A DNA stretch of 64,000 nucleotides from Lachnospiraceae bacterium (GTDB taxonomy: Bacteria > Bacillota > Clostridia > Lachnospirales > Lachnospiraceae): the NCBI GenBank assembly GCA_017472605.1, contig JAFUPV010000006.1, positions 1 through 64,000 on the forward strand. The letters run 5' to 3'. Below, piece after piece: positions 53,231 through 62,020 of the stretch. Below the pieces are notes generated by a model, which searched no databases, was not told the origin of the DNA, and worked only from the letters and a program-made list of their open reading frames with translations. The translations under genes were made by a program, and so were the position numbers. Position 1 is the first letter of the stretch. Each line of letters starts with the position of its first letter.

Positions 53231-54226
53231 ATGAGTGTAACGGAAACAACCATTGAGATACCATTTACACACCAGCAGAATGTATTCGGTCAGTTTGACT
53301 GTTATGTAAAGAAAATAGAACGGGCGCTTCATGTAACCATGATCAATCGGGATGAGTCGGTAAAAATTGCGGGAGCAAAACATTCCGTTGAAGCTGCAGT
53401 CTCTGTTCTGAACACACTCTGCGAACTGTCGCGCCGGGGAAATGCTATTACCGAACAGAATGTAGATTACACCCTTTCCATGGCCATGTCGGAGCGGAGT
53501 GAAGAAGTGCTTGAGATTGACAAAGATGTGATTTGCCGTACCATTGGAGGAAAACCGGTGAAGCCGAAAACGGTGGGTCAGAAGCGTTATGTCGATACCA
53601 TTCGTGAAAAAATGATCGTTTTCGGAATCGGACCGGCAGGTACAGGAAAAACCTATCTGGCGATGGCAATGGCGATCAATGCGTTTAAAAGCGGAGAAGT
53701 GAACCGGATTATCCTGACCAGACCAGCCATTGAGGCGGGAGAAAAACTGGGATTTTTGCCTGGAGATCTGCAGAGCAAGATCGATCCCTATCTGCGCCCT
53801 CTGTATGATGCTCTCTATCAGATCATGGGAGCGGAAAGCTTTCTTCACAATTCGGAGAAAGGACTGATCGAGGTTGCGCCGCTTGCCTATATGAGAGGAC
53901 GTACGCTGGATAATGCCTACATCATTCTTGACGAGGCGCAGAATACAACACCGGCCCAGATGAAAATGTTTCTGACAAGAATCGGTTTCGGCTCAAAAGT
54001 AATCATCACCGGAGACATGACGCAGAAGGACCTGCCGGTGGGAACCGCATCCGGACTGGACACGGCGATCCGTGTTTTAAAGGATGTGGAAGATATCGGC
54101 TTCGTTTATCTGGACAATAAGGATGTGGTAAGGCATCCGCTGGTGCAGAAGATTGTGCAGGCATACGAGGTGTATGAAAAGAAACAGAAAATTGCGGAAT
54201 ATGCAAGAAAGGGCAGGACGAGATGA
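53231..54226 (+). CDS. phoH: PhoH-like ATPase
   Basis: A 331-residue PhoH/YbeZ protein. An N-terminal KH-like region (about 1-110) precedes the P-loop ATPase: GIGPAGTGKTYLAM (about residues 131-144) is Walker A and YIILDEAQNTTP (near 235) Walker B. PhoH proteins work with YbeY in RNA processing, and ybeY overlaps its end by 4 bp here. AGGAG lies 7 nt before the ATG. Confidence 0.95.
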   Translation: MSVTETTIEIPFTHQQNVFGQFDCYVKKIERALHVTMINRDESVKIAGAKHSVEAAVSVLNTLCELSRRGNAITEQNVDYTLSMAMSERSEEVLEIDKDVICRTIGGKPVKPKTVGQKRYVDTIREKMIVFGIGPAGTGKTYLAMAMAINAFKSGEVNRIILTRPAIEAGEKLGFLPGDLQSKIDPYLRPLYDALYQIMGAESFLHNSEKGLIEVAPLAYMRGRTLDNAYIILDEAQNTTPAQMKMFLTRIGFGSKVIITGDMTQKDLPVGTASGLDTAIRVLKDVEDIGFVYLDNKDVVRHPLVQKIVQAYEVYEKKQKIAEYARKGRTR

Positions 54227-54720
54227 CAATAGCGATTGAACATGAATCCGCGATTAAGCTGGATTTTGATTATGAAGAGCTGATTGGCCGCGTGGTAATG
54301 GGGTGCATGGATTTTGAAAATTGTCCCTATGAAGCAGAAGTCAATGTGCTTCTGACAGACAATGAGCAGATCCATGAAATCAACCGGGAGCATCGCGGAA
54401 TTGATGCGCCGACCGATGTGCTGTCATTCCCCATGGTTGACTATGAGCATCCGGCTGATTTTGACCCGCTGGAGGATGCTTCGGAGGACTATTTCAATTT
54501 CGAAACCGGCGAACTGGTACTGGGAGATATCATCATTTCCCTTGAGAAAGTACTGGAGCAGGCGGATAACTATGGGCATTCCATCCAGAGAGAGCTGGCA
54601 TTCCTTGTCGCTCACAGCATGCTTCACCTGTTCGGCTATGACCACATGGAGGAAGAAGAGCGCGCCGTGATGGAAGAACGTCAGCGCACCATACTTGCAG
54701 AGCTTGGCATTAATCGCTGA
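54223..54720 (+). CDS. ybeY: Endoribonuclease YbeY (rRNA maturation factor)
   Basis: A 165-residue YbeY. The zinc motif HSMLHLFGYDHM lies around residues 128-139; the family usually has HGxLHLxGYDH, so serine replaces the first glycine. TDVLSFPM (near 65) is the other conserved segment. It takes part in 16S rRNA 3' maturation and ribosome quality control. Start ATG 54223 overlaps the phoH stop (ATGA). Confidence 0.95.
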   Translation: MTIAIEHESAIKLDFDYEELIGRVVMGCMDFENCPYEAEVNVLLTDNEQIHEINREHRGIDAPTDVLSFPMVDYEHPADFDPLEDASEDYFNFETGELVLGDIIISLEKVLEQADNYGHSIQRELAFLVAHSMLHLFGYDHMEEEERAVMEERQRTILAELGINR

Positions 54721-54760
54721 GTAAAGCAGAACAGTAACAAAGATAAAGAGGAAACATACA

Positions 54761-56398
54761 ATGGGAAAGAGCAAAACCAACGAATTTATTGCCCAGGGAA
54801 GCATCCTGGCTATTGCATCGATTCTGGTCCGCCTGATTGGCATGGTTTACCGGATTCCGATGACATCCATCATTGGAGACGAAGGAAACGCGTTATATTC
54901 ATATGCATACAGCATTTACACCATTCTTCTGCTGCTGTCATCCTACAGTCTGCCCCTTGCTGTGTCAAAAATGGTATCAGCCAGAGTAGAAGCGGGGCAG
55001 TGGAAGAACGTAGAACGGACTTTTCAGTGCGCGATACTGTTCGGACTGCTTGTAGGAACTGTTTTCGCGCTGCTTGTTCTGTTTGGCGCAAAGGCATTTA
55101 CCACCGTTCTTTATAAGGATGAACTGGCGGCAATCGCTCTGCGTTTCATGGCTCCAACCATTCTGATCATGGCTCTGCTCGGTGTGTTCCGCGGATTTTT
55201 CCAGGGACTACAGACGACGAAGCCGACCGCTGTATCACAGCTTCTGGAGCAGATCGTCAATGCAGTCGTTTCTGTTGCTGGTGCGTGGTTTTTGTTTGGC
55301 TATGGAACGGGAATGAATGAAGAACTGGCCGTTTCCGGTCTGGATCATGCCTGGGGCGCGGCAGGAGGTGCCATCGGTACCGGCGCGGGAGCACTGGTTG
55401 CTCTGATTTTTGTTGCCGCTCTGTTTTTCAGAAGCCATAAAACCTTCAGCCAGCAGGTCAATGCCGACCGTTTGGGCTATGTGGAAGACTACAGCACCAT
55501 TTTCCGTACGCTGCTGATGATTGCTGTTCCGGTTATTTTGAGTACCGCTGTTTATAATCTGGTTGATCTGATCGACGGCAGTCTGTTCAGCTATTTTATG
55601 GCTTCTGAGGAAGCGGAGACCAGAAAGAGCATCTGGGGAGCATACAGTGGAAAGACGCTGCTGATGATCCACATTCCCGTTTCCATCGCTTCTGCAATGG
55701 CAGTGTCTCTTGTTCCAAGTCTGACGGCTGCCTATTCCAGCGGAAAGAAGAAGCTGGTATACCGGAAGATTAACGCAATTATGAAGTTTATCAGCACCAT
55801 TGCGTTTCCGTGTGCGGCTGGTCTGATTATCCTTGCAGATCCCATCATCAAGACGCTCTTCCCTGGTGATACAAGCAGTGCAGCGTCCTATCTGGCCGCC
55901 TGCGGTGTTTCTGTGATTGTGTTCTCGATTTCTACGATCACGAATTCAATTCTGCAGGGAATTGATGAAATGAAGGTGCCGGTCATCCATTCGGCAATCT
56001 CACTTGTGGTTCATGTCATTCTGGCGGCAATCCTGATGTGGGGATTCAAGCTTGGCATCTATGGAATTATCATCAGCTACATCTGTTTTGGTCTTCTGAT
56101 GAGTATTCTGAATCTGAACGCGCTGTACCGTTACCTGGGATACCGTCCTCATCTGGGAACGACGCTGATCCTTCCGCTGATCTGCACGGCAATCATGAGC
56201 GTTGTCTGCTTCGCAGTTTATCAGATCCTCCACCTGTTTGCAGGAAAAGCTGTTCCGATGATTCTTGCAATTCTTGCGGCAGTGGCTGTATACTTTGTAC
56301 TTATCATTAAAACCGGTCTGATGACAGAACGCGATCTGAATGATCTTCCTATGGGATCTAAAATTGCCGGGCTGGCAAAAAGGACAGGACTGCTTTGA
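54761..56398 (+). CDS. SpoVB/MurJ-like polysaccharide flippase (MVF/MATE-like)
   Basis: A 545-residue integral membrane protein with about 14 hydrophobic helices of the MOP exporter superfamily. The N-terminus (GSILAIASILVRLIGMVYRIP) and IIGDEGNALYSYAYSIY are characteristic of the SpoVB/YtgP branch, which flips lipid-linked wall precursors. Whether it is the vegetative MurJ or the sporulation SpoVB homologue cannot be decided; nearby yqfC/yqfD slightly favour a sporulation link. AAAGAGGAAAC precedes the ATG. A long hairpin follows the gene. Confidence 0.88.
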   Translation: MGKSKTNEFIAQGSILAIASILVRLIGMVYRIPMTSIIGDEGNALYSYAYSIYTILLLLSSYSLPLAVSKMVSARVEAGQWKNVERTFQCAILFGLLVGTVFALLVLFGAKAFTTVLYKDELAAIALRFMAPTILIMALLGVFRGFFQGLQTTKPTAVSQLLEQIVNAVVSVAGAWFLFGYGTGMNEELAVSGLDHAWGAAGGAIGTGAGALVALIFVAALFFRSHKTFSQQVNADRLGYVEDYSTIFRTLLMIAVPVILSTAVYNLVDLIDGSLFSYFMASEEAETRKSIWGAYSGKTLLMIHIPVSIASAMAVSLVPSLTAAYSSGKKKLVYRKINAIMKFISTIAFPCAAGLIILADPIIKTLFPGDTSSAASYLAACGVSVIVFSISTITNSILQGIDEMKVPVIHSAISLVVHVILAAILMWGFKLGIYGIIISYICFGLLMSILNLNALYRYLGYRPHLGTTLILPLICTAIMSVVCFAVYQILHLFAGKAVPMILAILAAVAVYFVLIIKTGLMTERDLNDLPMGSKIAGLAKRTGLL

Positions 56399-56415
56399 TT
56401 CAGGCGGTAAATAAC

Positions 56416-56450
56416 GCAGAATGCCGGACGATTAGGGTCCGGCATTCTGC
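56416..56450 (+). terminator. Strong hairpin after the flippase gene
   Basis: A 13-bp perfect stem (56416-56428 with 56438-56450) and 9-nt loop. There is no T run after it (TGCGTTGTG), so termination may be incomplete. A 12-bp palindrome, ATCCGGCCGGAT, lies further on at 56485-56496. Confidence 0.6.
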
Positions 56451-56602
56451 TGCGTTGTGCAGATTCGGGCCGAACCGGTGACAGATCCGGCCGGATGGGA
56501 CGTGCTTTCCGTTTTTTTCGGGAACAAATAGAAGAAGCAGGACTGGAAGAACGGATTTGTGTCCATACTTATGACAGGAACAAAAATGAGAAAGGGAATG
56601 TC

Positions 56603-57193
56603 ATGAAGTATTTCGGATATGTAATCAGCTTGTTTCTTGTCCTCTTTCTGATATCAGAAATCGCATATGCCGTATCTGGTGAATGGTTATCTACGGAAAA
56701 CGAAGAGGAATCCCCGATTGCGTCGTATGAAGAACGTCTGGACCGAAGCGTGCCGCGGCTGAAGGGAAATGCGGTACTGATCTGGGTGCTGGAAGATACG
56801 GAACAGGAAACAGAAGAAGAAAAAATTCGGGAATGGATGAATCTGAAACCGGCGGATTATGCCGGTCTGGATCAGAGCGGGTTTGAGCAGATGCTCGATG
56901 AACGGCAGCCTGCACCGGAAATGGCGGAGCTTGGACTGACAGAGTTTGAGATTCGCTCCTTCACCGGTTATGAAGCGGTAATTGCCGTGAAACGAAGGGA
57001 AACGGAGACATCCCGTTTTGGCTACTGGTGCCAGCTTCAGGAAGACAGGATCCGTGTCCTTTCTACAGACAGCGAAGCACTGGTGCTGGAACAGAAATAC
57101 AAGCCCGGCAGTCTGACAGCCGGGACACTTCGCAGACTGAAACAGGGCTGCTATCTGGAAACGTATGAGCAGCTGATCCATGTTCTGGAGTGA
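56603..57193 (+). CDS. Membrane-anchored protein, possibly BofC-like
   Basis: A 196-residue protein with an N-terminal hydrophobic segment (YFGYVISLFLVLFLISEIAYA, residues 3-23; signal peptide or anchor) and an acidic middle (EETEEEKIREW). The C-terminal 60 residues start at GYWCQLQEDRIRVL and end YLETYEQLIHVLE. That pattern, together with the exported topology, resembles the C-terminal domain of BofC, the forespore-secreted inhibitor of SpoIVB signalling, but similarity is slight. The ATG 56603 has AAAGGG upstream; the frame extends to 56495 without support. CATACTT at 56574-56580 resembles a forespore sigma-G -10 element, though no clear -35 is visible. HI0933-type flavoprotein gene starts 16 bp downstream. 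Confidence 0.5.
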   Translation: MKYFGYVISLFLVLFLISEIAYAVSGEWLSTENEEESPIASYEERLDRSVPRLKGNAVLIWVLEDTEQETEEEKIREWMNLKPADYAGLDQSGFEQMLDERQPAPEMAELGLTEFEIRSFTGYEAVIAVKRRETETSRFGYWCQLQEDRIRVLSTDSEALVLEQKYKPGSLTAGTLRRLKQGCYLETYEQLIHVLE

Positions 57194-57209
57194 TAAAGAT
57201 GGAGGCAGG

Positions 57210-58403
57210 ATGGGAAAGGTATTGATCATCGGAGCAGGTGCTTCCGGTATGACGGCTGCTGTGACGGCAGCAAGGCGCGGTCACAAGGTGACACTGGTGG
57301 ACTGCAATGACAGAGTCGGAAAAAAAATTCTTGCAACGGGGAACGGGAAATGTAATTTTACTAACGCGATTATGAGTCCCGATTGTTTCCGAAGTGAGAA
57401 TCCAGAGATTGCGGGAAGAATACTGTCCGGGTTCGGAACAAAGGAAACGCTTCGTTTTCTTGGCGGTCTGGGAATTGAGCCTGCCGTAAAAAACGGATAC
57501 TACTATCCGGCTTCCGGTCAGGCATCTTCCGTGGTTTCTGTGTTTGAGATGGAATTAAAGCATCTTGGCGTGTCGCTGATGCTTGGACAGAAGGCATCTG
57601 ACATAAAACGGACAGAAAATGGATTTTCAGTTACCGTTGGAGAAACGACAGTCGGCGCGGATTCGGTGATCCTGTCATGCGGATCAAAAGCGGGAATTTC
57701 TCCGCAGAAAGCGGCAGGCGGTTATGAGCTGGCACAGAAAATGGGGCACAGTCTGACGATGATGGTCCCTGGTCTGACCGGAATCCGCTGCAGGGGAAAT
57801 TTCCGGAGTGAATGGAGCGGTGTCCGGACGGAAGGGAGAATTACAGTGCGGCTGCAGAACGGAAAACGGAATCCGATCCTTGCGACCGATGTCGGTGAGC
57901 TTCAGCTGACCGATTACGGCGTGTCCGGTATTCCTGCGTTCCAGGTCAGCCGATTTGCGGCAATGGCACTGGCGGGCAGGAAGAGAGTGATCGTTGAACT
58001 GGACTTTTTTCCCCATGTTTCGCAAAAAGAACTGGAGGAAATGCTGAGCGGACGCCAGAAACGGATGCGATACAAATCGGCGGAAGAAATGCTGATTGGT
58101 CTGCTGCCGGATAAGCTGATCCGTGTGTTCAGAAAACAGGCGGGAGATTCGCCGCAGGCATTGGCGGCATGCATGAAATCGTTTGTGCTGGAGGTGGCAG
58201 AAGTGAATCCGATCCATCAGGCGCAGGTCTGTGCGGGCGGCGTGCGTCTGACTGAGATACAGGAAGAAACGATGGAATCCCGGATAATTCCCGGATTATA
58301 TCTTACAGGCGAGATGCTGGATGCGGAGGGAATCTGTGGAGGCTATAATCTGCAGTGGGCCTGGGCGACAGGAACGCTTGCCGGAAAGAGTGTACTGAAA
58401 TGA
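57210..58403 (+). CDS. HI0933/YhiN-family flavoprotein (BaiN-type)
   Basis: A 397-residue FAD-dependent oxidoreductase. LIIGAGASGMTAAVTAARRG (about residues 5-24) is the dinucleotide-binding loop; GNGKCNFTN (near 51) is the family signature, and GGYNLQWAWATGTLAG at the C-terminus closes the FAD site. The family is commonly annotated as aminoacetone oxidase or BaiN; the true substrate here is unknown. GGAGG precedes the ATG. Its stop overlaps the next flavoprotein's start by 4 bp, so the two are translationally coupled. Confidence 0.92.
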   Translation: MGKVLIIGAGASGMTAAVTAARRGHKVTLVDCNDRVGKKILATGNGKCNFTNAIMSPDCFRSENPEIAGRILSGFGTKETLRFLGGLGIEPAVKNGYYYPASGQASSVVSVFEMELKHLGVSLMLGQKASDIKRTENGFSVTVGETTVGADSVILSCGSKAGISPQKAAGGYELAQKMGHSLTMMVPGLTGIRCRGNFRSEWSGVRTEGRITVRLQNGKRNPILATDVGELQLTDYGVSGIPAFQVSRFAAMALAGRKRVIVELDFFPHVSQKELEEMLSGRQKRMRYKSAEEMLIGLLPDKLIRVFRKQAGDSPQALAACMKSFVLEVAEVNPIHQAQVCAGGVRLTEIQEETMESRIIPGLYLTGEMLDAEGICGGYNLQWAWATGTLAGKSVLK

Positions 58404-60007
58404 TACGAATTAATAATCTGAAGCTGCCGTGTTCGCATTCAGAAGCAGATCTTCAGAAAAAAATATATAAGCTGTTAAAGCTGGAAGCGAAAACACCGGT
58501 AAGCTGGACCATTGTCAGACGGTCCCTGGATGCGAGAAAGAAACCGCAGCTGTTTTTTATCTATGTGATAGATGTCTGCGTGATGGCTGGAAACGAAGAG
58601 AAAACCGTCCGATTTTTACATAATCCGGACATTGTCATGGCACCGGAAGAACGCTATCAGTTTCCAAAACCGGGCATGGAACGGATGAAACAGAGGCCGG
58701 TTATTGTTGGAATGGGACCGGCAGGACTGTTTTGCGGTTATCTGCTGGCACAGCAGGGGTATGCGCCCATTCTGCTGGAGCGGGGCGGCGATGTGACACA
58801 GCGTACAAAAGCAGTGGAACAGTTCTGGAACGGAGAGGCGCTGGATCCTTCAACGAATGTTTCGTTTGGGGAAGGCGGAGCCGGTACGTTTTCCGATGGA
58901 AAGCTGAATACGCTGGTTAAGGACAAAATGTTCCGCAACCGGAAGGTGCTGGAACTGTTTGTCAGACATGGTGCGCCGCAGGAGATTCTTTATCTTCAGA
59001 AACCGCATATCGGAACCGATGTTCTGAGAAACGTAGTGATGGAAATGCGTCAGCAGATCATCCGCATGGGCGGAGAAGTACGGTTTCATGCCCAGGTGAC
59101 CGGATTTGATATCGCAGATGGAGCAATCCGCGGTGTGTACGTGAACGGTACCGAATATCTGCCCTGTCAGACGCTTGTTCTCGCAATCGGTCACAGTGCC
59201 AGAGACACGTTTTATGAACTGTCTGCGAAGCTGTTCATGGAACCGAAAGCGTTTGCTGTCGGCGTTCGGATTGAGCACCCGCAGTCAATGATTAATCTGT
59301 CCCAATATGGAGAAGAACAGGTGAAAGGACTTGGTGCCGCTGATTATAAATTGACATGCCAGACATCCAATGGACGCGGCGTTTACAGCTTTTGCATGTG
59401 TCCGGGCGGATTTGTTGTCAATGCGTCCAGCGAACCGGGCCGTCTTGCCGTCAACGGAATGAGCAATCATGCAAGAAATGAGAAGAATGCGAATTCGGCT
59501 CTGATTGTGACGGTAACACCGGATGATTTCGGCGGCCAGGGCGTTCTTGCCGGAGTGGAATTTCAGAGAAAACTGGAGGAAGCGGCTTTTCTGCAGTGTC
59601 AGGGTCGGATCCCTGTGCAGCTGTACCGCGATTTTGCTGAGAATCGTCCGTCAACCGGTTTGGGAGAGGTTTCTCCCTGCATGAAGGGCGCGTTTGGATT
59701 TGCTGATCTGAACCAGGTTCTGCCGAAATTTGCGGCAGATGCCATGAAAGAAGCAATGCCGGTGTTTGGCAGCAGGATTCGCGGATTTGACCGTGAAGAC
59801 GCGCTGCTTTCCGGTGTGGAAAGCAGGACTTCTTCGCCGCTGCGGATTGTGCGGGATGAGAATGGAGAAAGCAGTGTGAAGGGAATTTATCCGTGCGGAG
59901 AGGGTGCCGGCTATGCGGGCGGTATCACGTCTGCCGCTATGGACGGAATCCGGACAGCAGAATGGATCGCGTCCCGGTACAGGCCCTGGACAACGGAGTC
60001 ATTGTAA
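58400..60007 (+). CDS. FAD-dependent dehydrogenase, COG2509 type
   Basis: A 535-residue predicted FAD-dependent dehydrogenase. An N-terminal domain (about 1-90, INNLKLPCSHSEADLQKKIY) precedes the FAD loop IVGMGPAGLFCGYLLAQQG (about residues 101-119). Conserved segments SFGEGGAGTFSDGKLNT (near 155-171) and the C-terminal PCGEGAGYAGGITSAAMDG follow. The family is widespread in anaerobes and has no proven reaction. The ATG at 58400 overlaps the previous stop (ATGA); DUF896 follows after 25 bp. Confidence 0.92.
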   Translation: MIRINNLKLPCSHSEADLQKKIYKLLKLEAKTPVSWTIVRRSLDARKKPQLFFIYVIDVCVMAGNEEKTVRFLHNPDIVMAPEERYQFPKPGMERMKQRPVIVGMGPAGLFCGYLLAQQGYAPILLERGGDVTQRTKAVEQFWNGEALDPSTNVSFGEGGAGTFSDGKLNTLVKDKMFRNRKVLELFVRHGAPQEILYLQKPHIGTDVLRNVVMEMRQQIIRMGGEVRFHAQVTGFDIADGAIRGVYVNGTEYLPCQTLVLAIGHSARDTFYELSAKLFMEPKAFAVGVRIEHPQSMINLSQYGEEQVKGLGAADYKLTCQTSNGRGVYSFCMCPGGFVVNASSEPGRLAVNGMSNHARNEKNANSALIVTVTPDDFGGQGVLAGVEFQRKLEEAAFLQCQGRIPVQLYRDFAENRPSTGLGEVSPCMKGAFGFADLNQVLPKFAADAMKEAMPVFGSRIRGFDREDALLSGVESRTSSPLRIVRDENGESSVKGIYPCGEGAGYAGGITSAAMDGIRTAEWIASRYRPWTTESL

Positions 60008-60032
60008 TTAAGAAGAAGGAGAAGACAGGGAA

Positions 60033-60272
60033 ATGAAAAGCATTACCGAAAAAGAGATTGGAAGAATTAATGAGCTGTACCATAAACAGAAGGCCGGAAC
60101 CTTGACACCGGAAGAAGCAGCAGAACAGGCCCAGCTTCGAAAAGACTACATTGCTGCAATCCGTGCCAGCCTGAGAGGTTCGCTGGAGACTGTGAAGATT
60201 CAGGAACCGGACGGAACGATGATCGATGTGAAAGAGAGACATGATAAAAAGTATCCGGGTGGAGAACATTGA
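60033..60272 (+). CDS. DUF896 family protein (YnzC-like)
   Basis: A 79-residue protein of the DUF896/YnzC family. IGRINELYHKQKAGTLTPEE (about residues 9-28) and QAQLRKDYIAAIRASLRG (about 32-49) form the conserved two-helix hairpin, followed by a short tail. The function is unknown; in Bacillus a member is under SOS control, but no LexA box was noticed here. AGAAGGAGAAG precedes the ATG. It is probably part of the flavoprotein-rlmH operon. Confidence 0.92.
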   Translation: MKSITEKEIGRINELYHKQKAGTLTPEEAAEQAQLRKDYIAAIRASLRGSLETVKIQEPDGTMIDVKERHDKKYPGGEH

Positions 60273-60303
60273 TGCCGGCTTGTGACAGCGGGGAGCAGAT
60301 CGG

Positions 60304-60891
60304 ATGAGTACGGAAAAAAAGCGTGTTCGGAAAATGGCGCTGAGACTGCGGGATCAGCTGGAAGGACGTCAGGAGAAATCAGAGACAATTGCTGTTTTCC
60401 TGAGAGCGTCTCAATGGTACCGGGAGGCAAAGCGGGTATTCCTGTATCTTTCCTTCCGGTCAGAAGTCGATACGTGGAAGCTTCTTGAACAAATCTGGAA
60501 TGACGGAAAAGAAACGGCAGTACCGAGAACGGAAGGAACGGACCTGGTTTTCTGTCTGATCGAGTCCAGGGAGGAGCTTATGAGCGGTTTTTGCGGAATC
60601 CAGGAGCCGCTTAGAAGCTGTCAGACAGTCAGGCCAAAGGTCGGCGATCTGATTCTTGTTCCGGGCGCGGCTTTTGACGGACGGGGCTTTCGAATGGGGT
60701 ATGGAGGCGGTTTTTATGACCGATTTCTAAGCGGCATACCGGGTAGCTGCAGACGGATCGGGCTTGCGTTTGAGAGTCAGGTGTTTGAAGAAATACCAAC
60801 AGATCTCCATGACTGCAGACTGGATGGCGTGATCACAGAGAAAGGGGTTCATACAGGATACGATGAGAATAACGATTCTGACGGTCGGTAA
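60304..60891 (+). CDS. 5-formyltetrahydrofolate cyclo-ligase
   Basis: A 195-residue 5-FTHF cyclo-ligase (MTHFS family), which converts 5-formyl-THF to 5,10-methenyl-THF with ATP. The N-terminal KKRVRKMALRLRDQL corresponds to the ATP-binding start, YLSFRSEVDT (near 48) is conserved, and the C-terminal DGRGFRMGYGGGFYDRFL (about 126-143) is the family signature. GGGGAG precedes the ATG at 60304. Its last 29 bp overlap rlmH. Confidence 0.92.
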   Translation: MSTEKKRVRKMALRLRDQLEGRQEKSETIAVFLRASQWYREAKRVFLYLSFRSEVDTWKLLEQIWNDGKETAVPRTEGTDLVFCLIESREELMSGFCGIQEPLRSCQTVRPKVGDLILVPGAAFDGRGFRMGYGGGFYDRFLSGIPGSCRRIGLAFESQVFEEIPTDLHDCRLDGVITEKGVHTGYDENNDSDGR

Positions 60892-61342
60892 GATCAAAGA
60901 GAAATACTGGGTACAGGCAATTGACGAGTATCGAAAACGTCTGGGTGCCTATGTAAAACTGGAAGTGGCAGAAGTGGCGGATGAGAAAACGCCGGATCAG
61001 GCATCGGAGGCGCTGGAAGCGCAGATTCGAAAAAAAGAAGGGGAGCGGCTGCTTGCCAGGTGTCCGCAGGATGCCTATGTGATTGCACTGGCGATTCAGG
61101 GGAAAAGCCTTACCTCGGAAGAACTGGCGCAGAAGATCAATTCTCTCGGCATCTATGGCACGTCCCACATTGTTTTTGTCATCGGCGGCTCGCTGGGACT
61201 GAGCAGTGATGTGCTGGCAAGAGCAGATTATCAGCTCAGTTTTTCTGCAATGACCTTCCCGCACCAGATGATGCGGGTGATATTGCTGGAGCAGATCTAC
61301 CGAAGCTTCCGGATCATAAACAACGAGCCATATCATAAATAG
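60863..61342 (+). CDS. rlmH: 23S rRNA (pseudouridine1915-N3)-methyltransferase RlmH
   Basis: A 159-residue SPOUT methyltransferase. ITILTVGKIKEKYW (residues 3-16), ALAIQGKSLTSEELA (near 72-86), IVFVIGGSLGLS (near 100-111) and the C-terminal SFSAMTFPHQMMRVILLEQIYRS pattern (given in parts: SAMTFPHQMMR, LLEQIYRS) are the RlmH hallmarks. It methylates pseudouridine 1915 in 23S rRNA. It overlaps the cyclo-ligase gene by 29 bp and ends the operon. Confidence 0.97.
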   Translation: MRITILTVGKIKEKYWVQAIDEYRKRLGAYVKLEVAEVADEKTPDQASEALEAQIRKKEGERLLARCPQDAYVIALAIQGKSLTSEELAQKINSLGIYGTSHIVFVIGGSLGLSSDVLARADYQLSFSAMTFPHQMMRVILLEQIYRSFRIINNEPYHK

Positions 61343-61360
61343 GAATCCGATGGTTTATTC

Positions 61361-61389
61361 TTGACAGATATCGGGTGAGGGAGTATAAT
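61361..61389 (+). promoter_or_regulatory. Perfect-consensus sigma-A promoter of the pilin operon
   Basis: TTGACA (61361-61366), 17-bp spacer, TATAAT (61384-61389). Both hexamers and the spacing are exactly consensus, the best promoter in the window. The leader to the first pilin is about 57 nt. Confidence 0.9.
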
Positions 61390-61452
61390 TATTTTAATAT
61401 TATGCTCAATTGTGGAAGTTGTTCATGGATTGGGCGGTGCGGGAGGCGTTTG

Positions 61453-61881
61453 ATGAGACGGATACGTGAGAACAGAAAAGGATTTACGCTGGTCGAAATG
61501 GTTGTTGTCATGGTAATTATTGCGATTCTGGCAACACTGATGATCGGCGCACTGAACGGCTACATAGACAAAGCAAAAGAAAAAATGGCTCTTTCGTACT
61601 GCAGAAGCGTTGTTGTTGCGGCACAGACACAGTTAAGTGAAGCCTATGCTGCCGGCCAGACACCGACCACTCTGGATGGACCGAACAATACCTACTTTAC
61701 GACAGCGAAAGTAAGAGAACTTGCAGCAATTCCGGATGATGTGTATATCGAAGCAGTTGAAGCAAGGGATGGAAAAGTCGAGTTTGTCTGCGTTCGTCTC
61801 AGCGAAGACAGCGACTTCCTGTACACCTATGAGGATGGTGTGTTTACAAAGGGAGAACGGTTCTCGTTTGAAGGAAACTGA
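61453..61881 (+). CDS. Type IV prepilin-like protein (first of a tandem pair)
   Basis: A 142-residue class-III-signal protein. A short basic leader (MRRIRENRKG) ends at the prepilin peptidase site G|FTLVEM, with the essential glutamate at position 5 of the mature form, followed by a hydrophobic helix to about residue 35. The rest is a small globular domain (about 60-142) with a C-terminal YTYEDGVFTKG. It should be processed by the prepilin peptidase encoded downstream and assembled into a type IV pilus or type II pseudopilus. The ATG at 61453 follows GGGAGG by 6 nt. Confidence 0.92.
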   Translation: MRRIRENRKGFTLVEMVVVMVIIAILATLMIGALNGYIDKAKEKMALSYCRSVVVAAQTQLSEAYAAGQTPTTLDGPNNTYFTTAKVRELAAIPDDVYIEAVEARDGKVEFVCVRLSEDSDFLYTYEDGVFTKGERFSFEGN

Positions 61882-62020
61882 TTTTTGCAAAGGAGCCAGA
61901 AAGCAGTTTGTCCTTTGACAAGGCAAAGGTGCCGGTGATACGTTTGATCGGTCTGCGCCTGGAAAGAAAAGAAACGGGAATCAGAAACAGTGAATCAGAA
62001 AGAGGGGAAGCGGATTACTT

